Below, one piece after another: positions 34,799 to 43,163 of a stretch of 64,000 bases of DNA. The position numbers were made by a program, and so were the translations under genes. The notes under the pieces were generated by a model. The model was not told where the DNA came from. It searched no databases and saw only the letters and a list, made by a program, of their open reading frames with translations. How positions within the stretch are numbered: position 1 is the first letter of the stretch; every line of letters begins with the position of its first letter. This DNA comes from Providencia hangzhouensis (lineage in GTDB: Bacteria > Pseudomonadota > Gammaproteobacteria > Enterobacterales > Enterobacteriaceae): contig NZ_CP135052.1 in NCBI RefSeq assembly GCF_029193595.2, forward strand, positions 2,604,001 through 2,668,000. Direction: 5' to 3'.

Positions 34799-36451
34799 AT
34801 GATGAATAAGACGGTTATCGAATACGTATTGGACAGACTTTACCAAATCGGTATTCACGATATTTTTGGTGTTGCTGGTGACTACGCATTCCCTATTGAA
34901 GATGCAGTATGTGAAAGTGAAAATATGCGCTGGATTGGCAACTGCAATGAACTTAATGCTTCATATGCTGCAGATGGCTACGCCCGCGTGAAAGGTGCAG
35001 CGGCATTATCGACGACTTTTGGTGTCGGCGAACTTAGTGCTTTAAATGGTATTGCAGGCGCTTATGCCGAACATCTTCCCATTTTTCACCTTGTTGGTAT
35101 GCCAGCAAGTGGGGTTCAAAAAAACCACCGTTTAGTTCACCACACTCTAGGAAATGGTGATTTCGATGTATTTTATCAAATGAGCCAACACTTAAGCTGT
35201 GCTCACGCTATTTTAACGCCTGAAAACTGTATTGCCGAGACAGAGCGCTTAATTACAAGCGCTTTACAAAAATCTCGACCCGTTTATTTAGGTTTCCCTT
35301 CTGACTACGCTGTTATGCCAGTTAAAGCAGATAAAACATCTGAAACTATCACTATAAATAAAAGTCATAGCAGGACATTATCAGCTGCCGTTACAGCTAT
35401 TGTCGAAAAGCTCACATCGAGTACAAAAGCCTGCATTATTCCTGGAATTTTAACAGCACGTTTCGGCTTAACGACTGATGTTGAGGCTATTATTCAGAAA
35501 ACTGGCCTACCCTATGCCACTATGTTTATGGATAAAGGGGTCTTAAGCGAATCTAACTCTCGATATATGGGGATTTATAACGGAAAACTAATGAATCCTG
35601 AAGTGAGAGAATTTGTCGAGAGTTGTGACTGTGTTATGGGGATCGGTGCAGTATTAACGGACTTCAACTCCGGCAGCTTCACGGCAGCTATTGCCCCTGA
35701 AAGCTGTATTAACATTCTTTCTGACCGCGTGAAAGTGGGCTCTGCTATCTATCCAAATGTATTGATGAAAGATGTGTTACATAAATTAAAAGAACTTGTG
35801 CCCTCACTGAACCATGTTGGGATCAAAGCCCAAGATTTAGGATCTCCACAACAAGGTGAAAATGGCCAAATTACTGCCTCATATTTGTACCCTCGCCTAG
35901 AAAAAATGTTCCGTAAGAACGATATTATTATTGCAGAAACGGGAACTGCATCCATGGGGTTAGGTTTTGCTTTATTACCTGAAAATGCACAGTTTCATAA
36001 CCAAACCTTGTGGGGCTCTATCGGTTGGGCCACTCCTGCTGCATTTGGTGCAGCAATAGCTGAGCCACACAAACGGGTGATTTTAGTAACTGGAGAAGGT
36101 TCTCACCAACTCACTGCCCAAGAGATTAGCCAGTTTGCCCGTTTTGGCTTAAAACCCATTATTTTTGTCCTAAATAATGACGGCTATTTAATTGAGCGGC
36201 TTTTGTGTAAAAACCCTGAAGCCTATTACAACGACTTACCCCAGTGGAATTATGCACAGCTTCCCGCGGCATTAGGCTGTAAAGATTGGTATTGTCAGCG
36301 TGTTACCAACTGTATTGAATTAGACAATGCGATTAAACAAGCCGAGCTATCGAACCATGCGGCCTATATCGAAGTGATCATGGATAGATATGCGGCATCT
36401 GAGCTTGCTGAAAAGCTTGGTAAATCAGTAGCATCTTTATATTCATTTTAA
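34799..36451 (+). CDS. Thiamine diphosphate 2-oxoacid decarboxylase (indolepyruvate/phenylpyruvate decarboxylase-like)
   Basis: About 550 residues, started at the ATG pair 34799/34802 because GGAG lies six bases before it; an in-frame ATG at 34787 overlaps that site. Pyruvate decarboxylase family features: IHDIFGVAGDYAFP, the catalytic Glu in GNCNELNASYAADGYAR, the HH pair in RLVHHTLGNGDF, and the ThDP/Mg motif GEGSHQLTAQEIS…NNDGYLIE. Such enzymes turn 2-oxo acids from amino acid breakdown into aldehydes, for example indole-3-acetaldehyde. Substrate preference cannot be read here. Probably regulated by the divergent LysR protein. Confidence 0.88.
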   Translation: MMNKTVIEYVLDRLYQIGIHDIFGVAGDYAFPIEDAVCESENMRWIGNCNELNASYAADGYARVKGAAALSTTFGVGELSALNGIAGAYAEHLPIFHLVGMPASGVQKNHRLVHHTLGNGDFDVFYQMSQHLSCAHAILTPENCIAETERLITSALQKSRPVYLGFPSDYAVMPVKADKTSETITINKSHSRTLSAAVTAIVEKLTSSTKACIIPGILTARFGLTTDVEAIIQKTGLPYATMFMDKGVLSESNSRYMGIYNGKLMNPEVREFVESCDCVMGIGAVLTDFNSGSFTAAIAPESCINILSDRVKVGSAIYPNVLMKDVLHKLKELVPSLNHVGIKAQDLGSPQQGENGQITASYLYPRLEKMFRKNDIIIAETGTASMGLGFALLPENAQFHNQTLWGSIGWATPAAFGAAIAEPHKRVILVTGEGSHQLTAQEISQFARFGLKPIIFVLNNDGYLIERLLCKNPEAYYNDLPQWNYAQLPAALGCKDWYCQRVTNCIELDNAIKQAELSNHAAYIEVIMDRYAASELAEKLGKSVASLYSF

Positions 36452-36489
36452 ATTGACAAATTATGGCAGCCATAGCGCTGCCAATGTAT

Positions 36490-37470
36490 TTATGATTCAA
36501 ATACCAGCCCTACATCGTCCCGTGATTGATGCAATATTTTTGAAACAATTAATGCTAATTCAAGCAATTCATTACATTTAGCATGGCTTTTAGTGCCAAT
36601 TTGCTCACGAAAGAATGCAAACTCATAGACCATATGATTGATTGTTGTATCCCGAGATACGCTGGATATTTCCCCGTCAATGCAAACCTCGACTGACTGG
36701 CAAAGACTTGGAGCCCCCTTGATACAAATATACCCTTTGGTACCTTGAATAATAAAGTAACCAGGGCTCGCCGAATCTTTCGCTCCCACGCACGATGTAA
36801 CTGAACGCCCAAAATGGGCGGTTAATATCCCTGATGTATCAATTCCATTAAACCCTTTATTACAAATATAATGGCTACTATCGGGTGCTCCCATCAAGGC
36901 CGATAACAAATAAATGTTATATAGATTAATATCATAGAGTGCACCGCCTGCTTGCTGTGGGTCAAAAGCGGCATGAATACGGCCTTGTAAATAGTCATTG
37001 TATCGACTTGAATATTGGGAGTAATTACCGTGAATCACTTTGATTTCACCAATTTTATCAATATGTTGTTTGATAAAATGAAATTCAGGAGTATGAATAG
37101 ACGTAATGGCTTCAAACAAAAAAAGCCCTCTAGTCTGTGAAATGGAAATTAACACCTGCAATTGTTGCCAATTTGGTGTAAACGGTTTTTCGCATACCAC
37201 ATGTTTGTCGGCCATCAATGCATCAAAGGTATACTGAAAGTGCAAATGATTTGGCAAACCTATGTATATCACCTCAACATCAGGGTCTTGCAGGAGTTCT
37301 TGATAATCAGTATACAACTTTGCTATACCAAATTGTTGGCAAATAACCTGCCCCTTTTCAATACTTTCCGCCCGAACACACAGTGCAACTAGCTCTATCC
37401 CCTGCACCTGTATTAAAGCATCAAGAGCCGACATGATTATTTTTCCAGAACCAACTAGCGCGAGTTTCAT
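36490..37470 (-). CDS. Gfo/Idh/MocA family oxidoreductase
   Basis: A 326-residue NAD(P)-dependent dehydrogenase. The Rossmann fold starts at LALVGSGKI. The family hallmark CEKPF is in DKHVVCEKPFTPN, with IGLPNHLHF before it and QAGGALYDINLYNIY, the conserved GGAL(Y)D element, in the C-terminal domain. Members act on sugars, inositol or related polyols; the substrate here is unknown. It converges on the decarboxylase gene with only 38 bases between stops. Confidence 0.9.
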   Translation of the reverse strand: MKLALVGSGKIIMSALDALIQVQGIELVALCVRAESIEKGQVICQQFGIAKLYTDYQELLQDPDVEVIYIGLPNHLHFQYTFDALMADKHVVCEKPFTPNWQQLQVLISISQTRGLFLFEAITSIHTPEFHFIKQHIDKIGEIKVIHGNYSQYSSRYNDYLQGRIHAAFDPQQAGGALYDINLYNIYLLSALMGAPDSSHYICNKGFNGIDTSGILTAHFGRSVTSCVGAKDSASPGYFIIQGTKGYICIKGAPSLCQSVEVCIDGEISSVSRDTTINHMVYEFAFFREQIGTKSHAKCNELLELALIVSKILHQSRDDVGLVFES

Positions 37471-37935
37471 CTCTGTTATCCATTAAAGAAAGTGAATTTC
37501 ATTCTGCCATAAGGCTCATTATTTAAGAAATGCCTTCGATGCTTTTTTGATAACCTCTGCCATTTCCGAATTTTCCCCTTAAAAAATCAATAAAAGTGAC
37601 GCATTTTTTCGCTGAAGGTTCTTTTATTTATTGCTGGTGTACGAATCAATTTCACTAGGTGAACCAAATAACCGCCATAAATGACGATTAGCTTCCCATT
37701 TACAATCATTTCTATTCGCGTTGTCATCAAAATTTTCTTATTTTAGATTTCCTATAACCAATTGTTTTATATTAAAAATACTTCACTTTCATTTTTATCA
37801 CTGAAAAATACCTTTTTAAAACCCTAACTCACCTCACAATTTATTAACAACTCTCTTGAATCATTTTTTATTATTCTCCATGCTAATTTTATTAAATAAA
37901 CCAATGGTTTACTGTATGAACCAGTCGAGGTTGAT
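37471..37935. other. Divergent promoter region
   Basis: About 465 bases between the divergent oxidoreductase and iclR-type genes. No ORF is supported. The palindrome at 37897-37911 is the only site I can define. Confidence 0.5.
37897..37911. promoter_or_regulatory. Palindromic operator candidate TAAACCAATGGTTTA
   Basis: A perfect 7-base palindrome around a central A, ending 24 bases before the IclR-type start codon. Position and symmetry suit autoregulation by the IclR protein. Confidence 0.5.
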
Positions 37936-38658
37936 ATGAAAGAAAATATTGTCACTGCCGTTGATGATGCTTTATTGTTATTGATGCTATTAGGTGAAAA
38001 AAACAATCTTGGGTTAAGTGAACTTGCACGCTTATCTGGCATGAATAAATCCAAGGTATACCGCTTATTATGCACACTGGAAAATCGCCATTTCGTACAA
38101 AAAAACGAAAATCCGGTTACTTATCATTTAGGCCATCAATTATTAAGCTTGGGGAATTGCGCTCGCCAACAAATTAACTATATCCAAGTCGCAGAAGTTG
38201 AAGCAGAGCAACTACGTCAACGTTTTGATGAAAATATTCAAATGCGTATACGTGACAACGATGAAATTTTACAAGTTCTTCATAAGCCATCAGGACAATC
38301 ACTTCAAGTGCGCAGTGAAGCTGGTAATCGCCGACCGTTAGGATCTGGGGCTTCAGGCAGAGTGCTATTGGCTTACTCACCTAAAGATGTTCAAGCACAT
38401 TTTATTGAAAAGAACCCCTCTATTGAAAAATCTATTGTAACCATACGCTCACAAGGTTTTGCAATTACCCGGGGTGAATTAACCGCAGGTATTGGTGCGA
38501 TCGCCGCACCTATCTTTTCACAACATGGGGAATGCATTGCTTCACTGAGTATTAGCTTACCTCTAAGCCGTTTTTCTGATGAAAAAGAACAAGATATGAC
38601 TGAACAACTGCTTCTGTCTGCTTTACGTATATCGAGGCAGCTCGGTTACGACTCATAA
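37936..38658 (+). CDS. IclR family transcriptional regulator
   Basis: A 240-residue regulator. N-terminal winged HTH: LGLSELARLSGMNKSKVYRLLCTLE. C-terminal GAF-like ligand domain: RPLGSGASGRVLLAYSP, GELTAGIGAIAAPIFS. It is 25 bases upstream of a transporter gene and a hydrolase gene on the same strand, so it most likely controls that operon and itself. The ligand is probably the transported compound or its hydrolysis product. Confidence 0.92.
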   Translation: MKENIVTAVDDALLLLMLLGEKNNLGLSELARLSGMNKSKVYRLLCTLENRHFVQKNENPVTYHLGHQLLSLGNCARQQINYIQVAEVEAEQLRQRFDENIQMRIRDNDEILQVLHKPSGQSLQVRSEAGNRRPLGSGASGRVLLAYSPKDVQAHFIEKNPSIEKSIVTIRSQGFAITRGELTAGIGAIAAPIFSQHGECIASLSISLPLSRFSDEKEQDMTEQLLLSALRISRQLGYDS

Positions 38659-38683
38659 TTAATACAATAAAAGAGACAACATC

Positions 38684-40099
38684 ATGCAACCAACAAACAG
38701 CACAATACAAAGCCCATCTTCACCACCAGGCTGGCAAATGAACCCGGTTTTAGTAATGTTAACTATAGTTATCATTGCCTTTTTAATGACTTATTTTGTT
38801 AATTCAGGCCAATATGAGCGTGATGGCAAGAAAGTTATTCCTGATTCTTACCAAACTATCACTAAAGACATTACGTTAGAGCAATTATTAGGCACTGAGA
38901 AATCGGAGGAAGGTACTGCCGCTCCTGTCAGTTTGCCTCAACTATTTAAAGCGATCCCCGAAGGAATTGTTAAGCAATCGCCACTTATATATATGGTGCT
39001 ATTCATCGGAGGAATGTTTGGTATTCTCAATAAAACAGGGGCTATAGAATCAGGGCTAGAGCGATTGCTCCATGTTACCCGAGGCAATATCTACTTGTTA
39101 ATCCCTTTCTTAATGATTGTATTTTCCATGGGAAGTACCTTTATGGGGTTGGCCAAAGAGTATCTTTTGGTTATTCCCATGGTTATAGCCTTAGTGAAAC
39201 GCGTTGGGTTGAATGAACTTATTGGGCTTGCCATTGTAGCTATTGCGGTTAAGGTAGGATACCTCGCCTCCATCACCAACCCATATGCACTTTCTATCGC
39301 ACAACCGCTTGTTGGTTTACCCGTGTTTAGTGGTTTAAGTATGCGAATTGCGGCGTACCTTATTTTTATTACACTCGGTATTTTATTCGTTTTCTATAGC
39401 ATTCGTAAAACGACACTCACAAACTATGTGGTTGAAGAACATAATCAAACCACACAATTAACCCATCGCCATAAACTTATGTTAATTGTCTTAGCTATCG
39501 GTGTTGCATTTTTAGTCTATGCCTCTAATCGCTGGCATTGGAAAAATAATGATTTATCTGCTTACTATTTATTCTTAAGTGTCATTTTAACTTGTTGTAG
39601 TGGTTTGACCGCAAGTGCCGCCGCTAATGCATTTGTCAGTGGAATGAAAAAAGTCCTCATCGCAGGGGTGTTAATTGGGTTAGCGACTGCTGTCGAAATT
39701 ATTCTTTCTCAAGGTAAAATTCTTGATACCATTATTCATCAATTAGTTGGGCTTGTCGGTAATCACGGTCCTTATGTTTCATCATATAGCATGTTTATTT
39801 CCCAACTATTATTAGACATTGCTATTCCATCTACTTCTGGGCAAGCCGCTGTCACAATGCCAATTTTAGGCCCCGTTGGTGAAATTTCTGGTGTTTCCCC
39901 TCAAACAACGGTTTTTGCATTTTTAATGGGTAATGGGCTAACCAATATGATCACACCAACATCTAGTGGGTTATTGATCTTTTTAGCTACAGCCGGTGTC
40001 AGTTGGACCACCTGGGCAAAATATATTTTACCGCTTTTTATCATTTTTATGGCAATCAGCATTGGTTTACTGAGCGTCGCCGTTACCATAGGGTATTAG
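38684..40099 (+). CDS. YfcC/DcuC-family membrane transporter
   Basis: A 471-residue inner membrane protein with about a dozen hydrophobic segments. It belongs to the C4-dicarboxylate anaerobic carrier/YfcC family: QSPLIYMVLFIGGMFGILNKTGAIE near the start and the repeat-like TSGQAAVTMPILGPVGE and TNMITPTSSGLL loops with the S/T-rich re-entrant tips. The family carries dicarboxylates, amino acids or peptides. Being four bases upstream of a CocE/NonD hydrolase, it probably imports the ester or peptide that the hydrolase splits. Confidence 0.85.
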   Translation: MQPTNSTIQSPSSPPGWQMNPVLVMLTIVIIAFLMTYFVNSGQYERDGKKVIPDSYQTITKDITLEQLLGTEKSEEGTAAPVSLPQLFKAIPEGIVKQSPLIYMVLFIGGMFGILNKTGAIESGLERLLHVTRGNIYLLIPFLMIVFSMGSTFMGLAKEYLLVIPMVIALVKRVGLNELIGLAIVAIAVKVGYLASITNPYALSIAQPLVGLPVFSGLSMRIAAYLIFITLGILFVFYSIRKTTLTNYVVEEHNQTTQLTHRHKLMLIVLAIGVAFLVYASNRWHWKNNDLSAYYLFLSVILTCCSGLTASAAANAFVSGMKKVLIAGVLIGLATAVEIILSQGKILDTIIHQLVGLVGNHGPYVSSYSMFISQLLLDIAIPSTSGQAAVTMPILGPVGEISGVSPQTTVFAFLMGNGLTNMITPTSSGLLIFLATAGVSWTTWAKYILPLFIIFMAISIGLLSVAVTIGY

Positions 40100-40103
40100 T
40101 AAG

Positions 40104-41924
40104 ATGGATATGAAGAATTACCGAATAGAAATGCGTGATGGAATAATGCTATCAACCGATATTTACTTTCCACAAACTCAATCAACTGCATCTTTTCCCG
40201 TTATTATAGAGCGAACCCCCTATGATAAAACCGCACCTTCTCGTTCGGAAAAAACGGTATCAGGCCAGCAAATAACACGCCAAGAAATGGCGAAATACTT
40301 CAATAAACATGGTTTTATTGTCGTGTATCAGGATTGCCGTGGACGTTATGAGTCCGAAGGAAAGTTCACAAAATATATTAATGAAGCTGAAGATGGTTTT
40401 GATACATTACAATGGATTATGGAACAACCCTGGTGTAATGGCAAAATAGGCTCAATGGGTCTCTCTTATGCCGCTCATACACAATTAGCGATGGCGTGTT
40501 TAAATCCACCAGGTTTACAGACGATGGTGCTGGATTCTGGCGGTTTTGCCAACGCCTACCAATGCGGGATCCGTCAAGGGGGGGCTTTTGAACTCAAACA
40601 AGCCACTTGGGCGTTTAAGCAAGCTAAACTAAGCCCACTCGCCCAACAATCTCCCGAAATTTTAGCCGCACTCGAACAAGAAAATATCCATGAATGGTTT
40701 ACGACAATGCCATGGCATCAAGGACAAACATTGCTTAAACATGTTCCTGAATATGAATCATATTTATTTGAGCAATGGGAAGAAGAGTGTTTTTCCGATT
40801 ATTGGCAGAAAATAGGCATTTATGCCGAAGGCTATTATGACCAAATACCGGATATCCCAGTGTTATTTATGTCTAGCTGGTACGATGCCTATGTCAGTTC
40901 AACATTAGATAACTACTATGCATTTGTTACCAAAAAACAATCACCGCAAAAATTGATCATGGGGCCTTGGCTACATGGTGACCGTAATATCACGCATAGT
41001 GGCGACGCAGAGTTTGGTGATATCGCAGCATTTGACCACAATGTTAGTGAAAGTTGGTTATCTTGCCGTTTAAACTGGTTTGAAACTCACTTAAAGGATA
41101 AGAGCGCCAAAAACCATCGTGACGAAGTAACAATATTCATGATGGGTGGTGGAAGTGGTAAACGCAACCAACAAGGACGTATAGAGCATGGGGGAAAATG
41201 GCTTAGCCACCATCAGTGGCCTTTGCCAAATACTGAGAAAACTGCGTATTATCTGTGGCCAGATAACAAATTACATCATCAGCCCTACACTAAAACAACC
41301 ACAATATCCTATTGTTATGACCCTAAGCACCCAGTGCCTACCATTGGCGGTGCCTTAACCTCAGGTCAGCCTATATTTTGGGGTGGGGCTTTCAATCAAT
41401 GTGAATTACCAAAGTTTTTTGGTAGTAAGCATAATAACTTACCCCTTTCTGCCCGCTGTGATGTATTAGTATTCGAAACCGAAGAATTACAAGCAGATGT
41501 CTGTTTAGCAGGTGAAATTGAAGTGTCGCTTTGGATAAGCAGTGATGCATTAGATACAGATTTCACTGCAAAACTTATTGATGTTTACCCTCCCAGTGCC
41601 GATTACCCTCAAGGCTATGCCATGAATATTACTGATGGCATCATCCGTTGTCGTTTTCGGCATGGTTATGAACGGAAGGAATTATTAACCCCAAATGAAA
41701 TTGTCGAAGTAAAAATTAAGCCGTTTGCCTGTGCAAACCGTTTCGCAAAAGGACATCGTATCCGATTAGATATTTCTAGTAGCAATTTCCCTAAATATGA
41801 CTTCAATACAAATACAGGTAAAACTATCGCGGGTGATAGAACCTGGAAAATAGCTTGTAATAGCCTACATATTTCTAGCGAATACCCGTCAAAAATCATT
41901 TTGCCCGTGCTCAACGAAACTTAA
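40104..41924 (+). CDS. CocE/NonD family hydrolase (X-Pro dipeptidyl-peptidase S15-like)
   Basis: A 606-residue alpha/beta hydrolase without a signal peptide. The first domain has DGIMLSTDIYFP, VIIERTPYDKT and YQDCRGRYESEGKF. The nucleophile elbow is GSMGLSYAAH, with Ser as catalytic residue; MSSWYDAY probably holds the Asp and GPWLHG the His. The C-terminal jelly-roll domain includes EIEVSLWISSDALDTDFTAKL. The family contains cocaine esterase, glutaryl-7-ACA acylase and PepX. A cytoplasmic esterase, amidase or X-Pro peptidase acting on the substrate of the neighbouring transporter is the best reading. Confidence 0.88.
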   Translation: MDMKNYRIEMRDGIMLSTDIYFPQTQSTASFPVIIERTPYDKTAPSRSEKTVSGQQITRQEMAKYFNKHGFIVVYQDCRGRYESEGKFTKYINEAEDGFDTLQWIMEQPWCNGKIGSMGLSYAAHTQLAMACLNPPGLQTMVLDSGGFANAYQCGIRQGGAFELKQATWAFKQAKLSPLAQQSPEILAALEQENIHEWFTTMPWHQGQTLLKHVPEYESYLFEQWEEECFSDYWQKIGIYAEGYYDQIPDIPVLFMSSWYDAYVSSTLDNYYAFVTKKQSPQKLIMGPWLHGDRNITHSGDAEFGDIAAFDHNVSESWLSCRLNWFETHLKDKSAKNHRDEVTIFMMGGGSGKRNQQGRIEHGGKWLSHHQWPLPNTEKTAYYLWPDNKLHHQPYTKTTTISYCYDPKHPVPTIGGALTSGQPIFWGGAFNQCELPKFFGSKHNNLPLSARCDVLVFETEELQADVCLAGEIEVSLWISSDALDTDFTAKLIDVYPPSADYPQGYAMNITDGIIRCRFRHGYERKELLTPNEIVEVKIKPFACANRFAKGHRIRLDISSSNFPKYDFNTNTGKTIAGDRTWKIACNSLHISSEYPSKIILPVLNET

Positions 41925-41950
41925 AAATAATATAATTAACCAATAAATTT

Positions 41951-41984
41951 GCCCGCTTTAACTGCCAACACCACTAAAGCGGGC
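41951..41984. terminator. Bidirectional terminator hairpin
   Basis: GCCCGCTTTA pairs with TAAAGCGGGC between the hydrolase gene and the convergent iron-binding protein gene. Confidence 0.75.
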
Positions 41985-41999
41985 TATATGAGAAGATAA

Positions 42000-43145
42000 T
42001 TATTCCGCTTGAACCCAAAACACACCATCCCCCTCTAGGGCAGTAAAGGTCTGGTGTAAATAATCGCTATCTGCCTGTGGGTCAAGGTCTGCAAACAACT
42101 CTGGGTGGATAAATTTTGCAATCGCTTCCACCGCAATAATGTTAAATGGCGTATCGTAGTATTGCTGGTATAACGCTAATACTTGCTTGTTTTTGTAAGC
42201 AGATAATGAACGAAACTTAGGGCGATCCATTAGCTTACTCAAGCGAGCTAAAGACTTTTGTTTATCCCCCGTATAACCTAACGGCACAGAAGCACTACCT
42301 TTACGGGTACTATCCCAATCAGCTGCGGTCATTAAATAATAATCAGGGTTGCTGTGAATCAATTGTTCTTCACTGATTTCCCCACCCATTCCAATACTAA
42401 ACCATTGTGAACCAAGGTTATTCCCGCCTGCCGTTTCAACAAATTCGCCAAAATTACCATTACCGAACGTTTTACAGCAATAATCTTCCCCTTGGATACC
42501 AGCAGCTCGTTCAATGAATACGCTTGGACGCTGCTCTTTGCTAAGTTTAGCCACTCTTGAACGGATTAAGTCTAACTTTTGTTGATAAAACTGATTAAAT
42601 GCTTGTGCTTGTTGTTCCTCACCGAATACTCGGCCAAGTAATGCCATACTCGGCATGGTATTTTTTAATGGATATTGCCTAAAGTCGATAAAAATAACGG
42701 GTAAACCACTTTTTTCCAATAACGATAAGGTGCCACTTTCAGCAAGCTTACTTTTTAAGCCAATATCAAAAATTAACAAATCAGGTTGAGCGACTAAGGC
42801 TTTTTCAACACTAAAATCTGTCGTATAAGGGTTGGGAAAAACAGGGATTTGACTGAGTTGTGGAAATTTTTTGCTGTACGCAACACTCAAATCAGGCGCT
42901 TTTTTAATTAACGCATCATCCCAAGCAATAATCCCTTTTAATGGGTCTTGCGGATGTAATATATTTAACGCAACTAAAACACGGCTGTCCGCCAGCATCA
43001 CTCGAGATACAGGGGCATTAACCGTCACATCCCTACCCGCAATATCCGTCACAGTGATAGGTGCCGCCAAACTATTAGTTGAAAATAGTAGGCTAACAGC
43101 ACTAAGAATCAGCACGAATGCATTGATAAGTTTTCTCATCATCAT
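42000..43145 (-). CDS. Periplasmic iron/siderophore-binding protein of an ABC transporter
   Basis: A 381-residue binding protein of the TroA/FecB/FhuD fold. The signal peptide ends NSLAAPI. The mature start PITVTDIAGRDVTVNAPVSRVML is the family signature. Further, QPDLLIFDIGL and NPDYYLMTAADW are the two lobes. AAGGCAG precedes the ATG. It is 18 bases downstream of a TonB-dependent receptor gene on the same strand, so the two form an operon under the Fur box at 45318. No permease or ATPase gene is adjacent; those must be elsewhere. Confidence 0.88.
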   Translation of the reverse strand: MMMRKLINAFVLILSAVSLLFSTNSLAAPITVTDIAGRDVTVNAPVSRVMLADSRVLVALNILHPQDPLKGIIAWDDALIKKAPDLSVAYSKKFPQLSQIPVFPNPYTTDFSVEKALVAQPDLLIFDIGLKSKLAESGTLSLLEKSGLPVIFIDFRQYPLKNTMPSMALLGRVFGEEQQAQAFNQFYQQKLDLIRSRVAKLSKEQRPSVFIERAAGIQGEDYCCKTFGNGNFGEFVETAGGNNLGSQWFSIGMGGEISEEQLIHSNPDYYLMTAADWDSTRKGSASVPLGYTGDKQKSLARLSKLMDRPKFRSLSAYKNKQVLALYQQYYDTPFNIIAVEAIAKFIHPELFADLDPQADSDYLHQTFTALEGDGVFWVQAE

Positions 43146-43163
43146 TGTTCTGCCTTATTTTTA

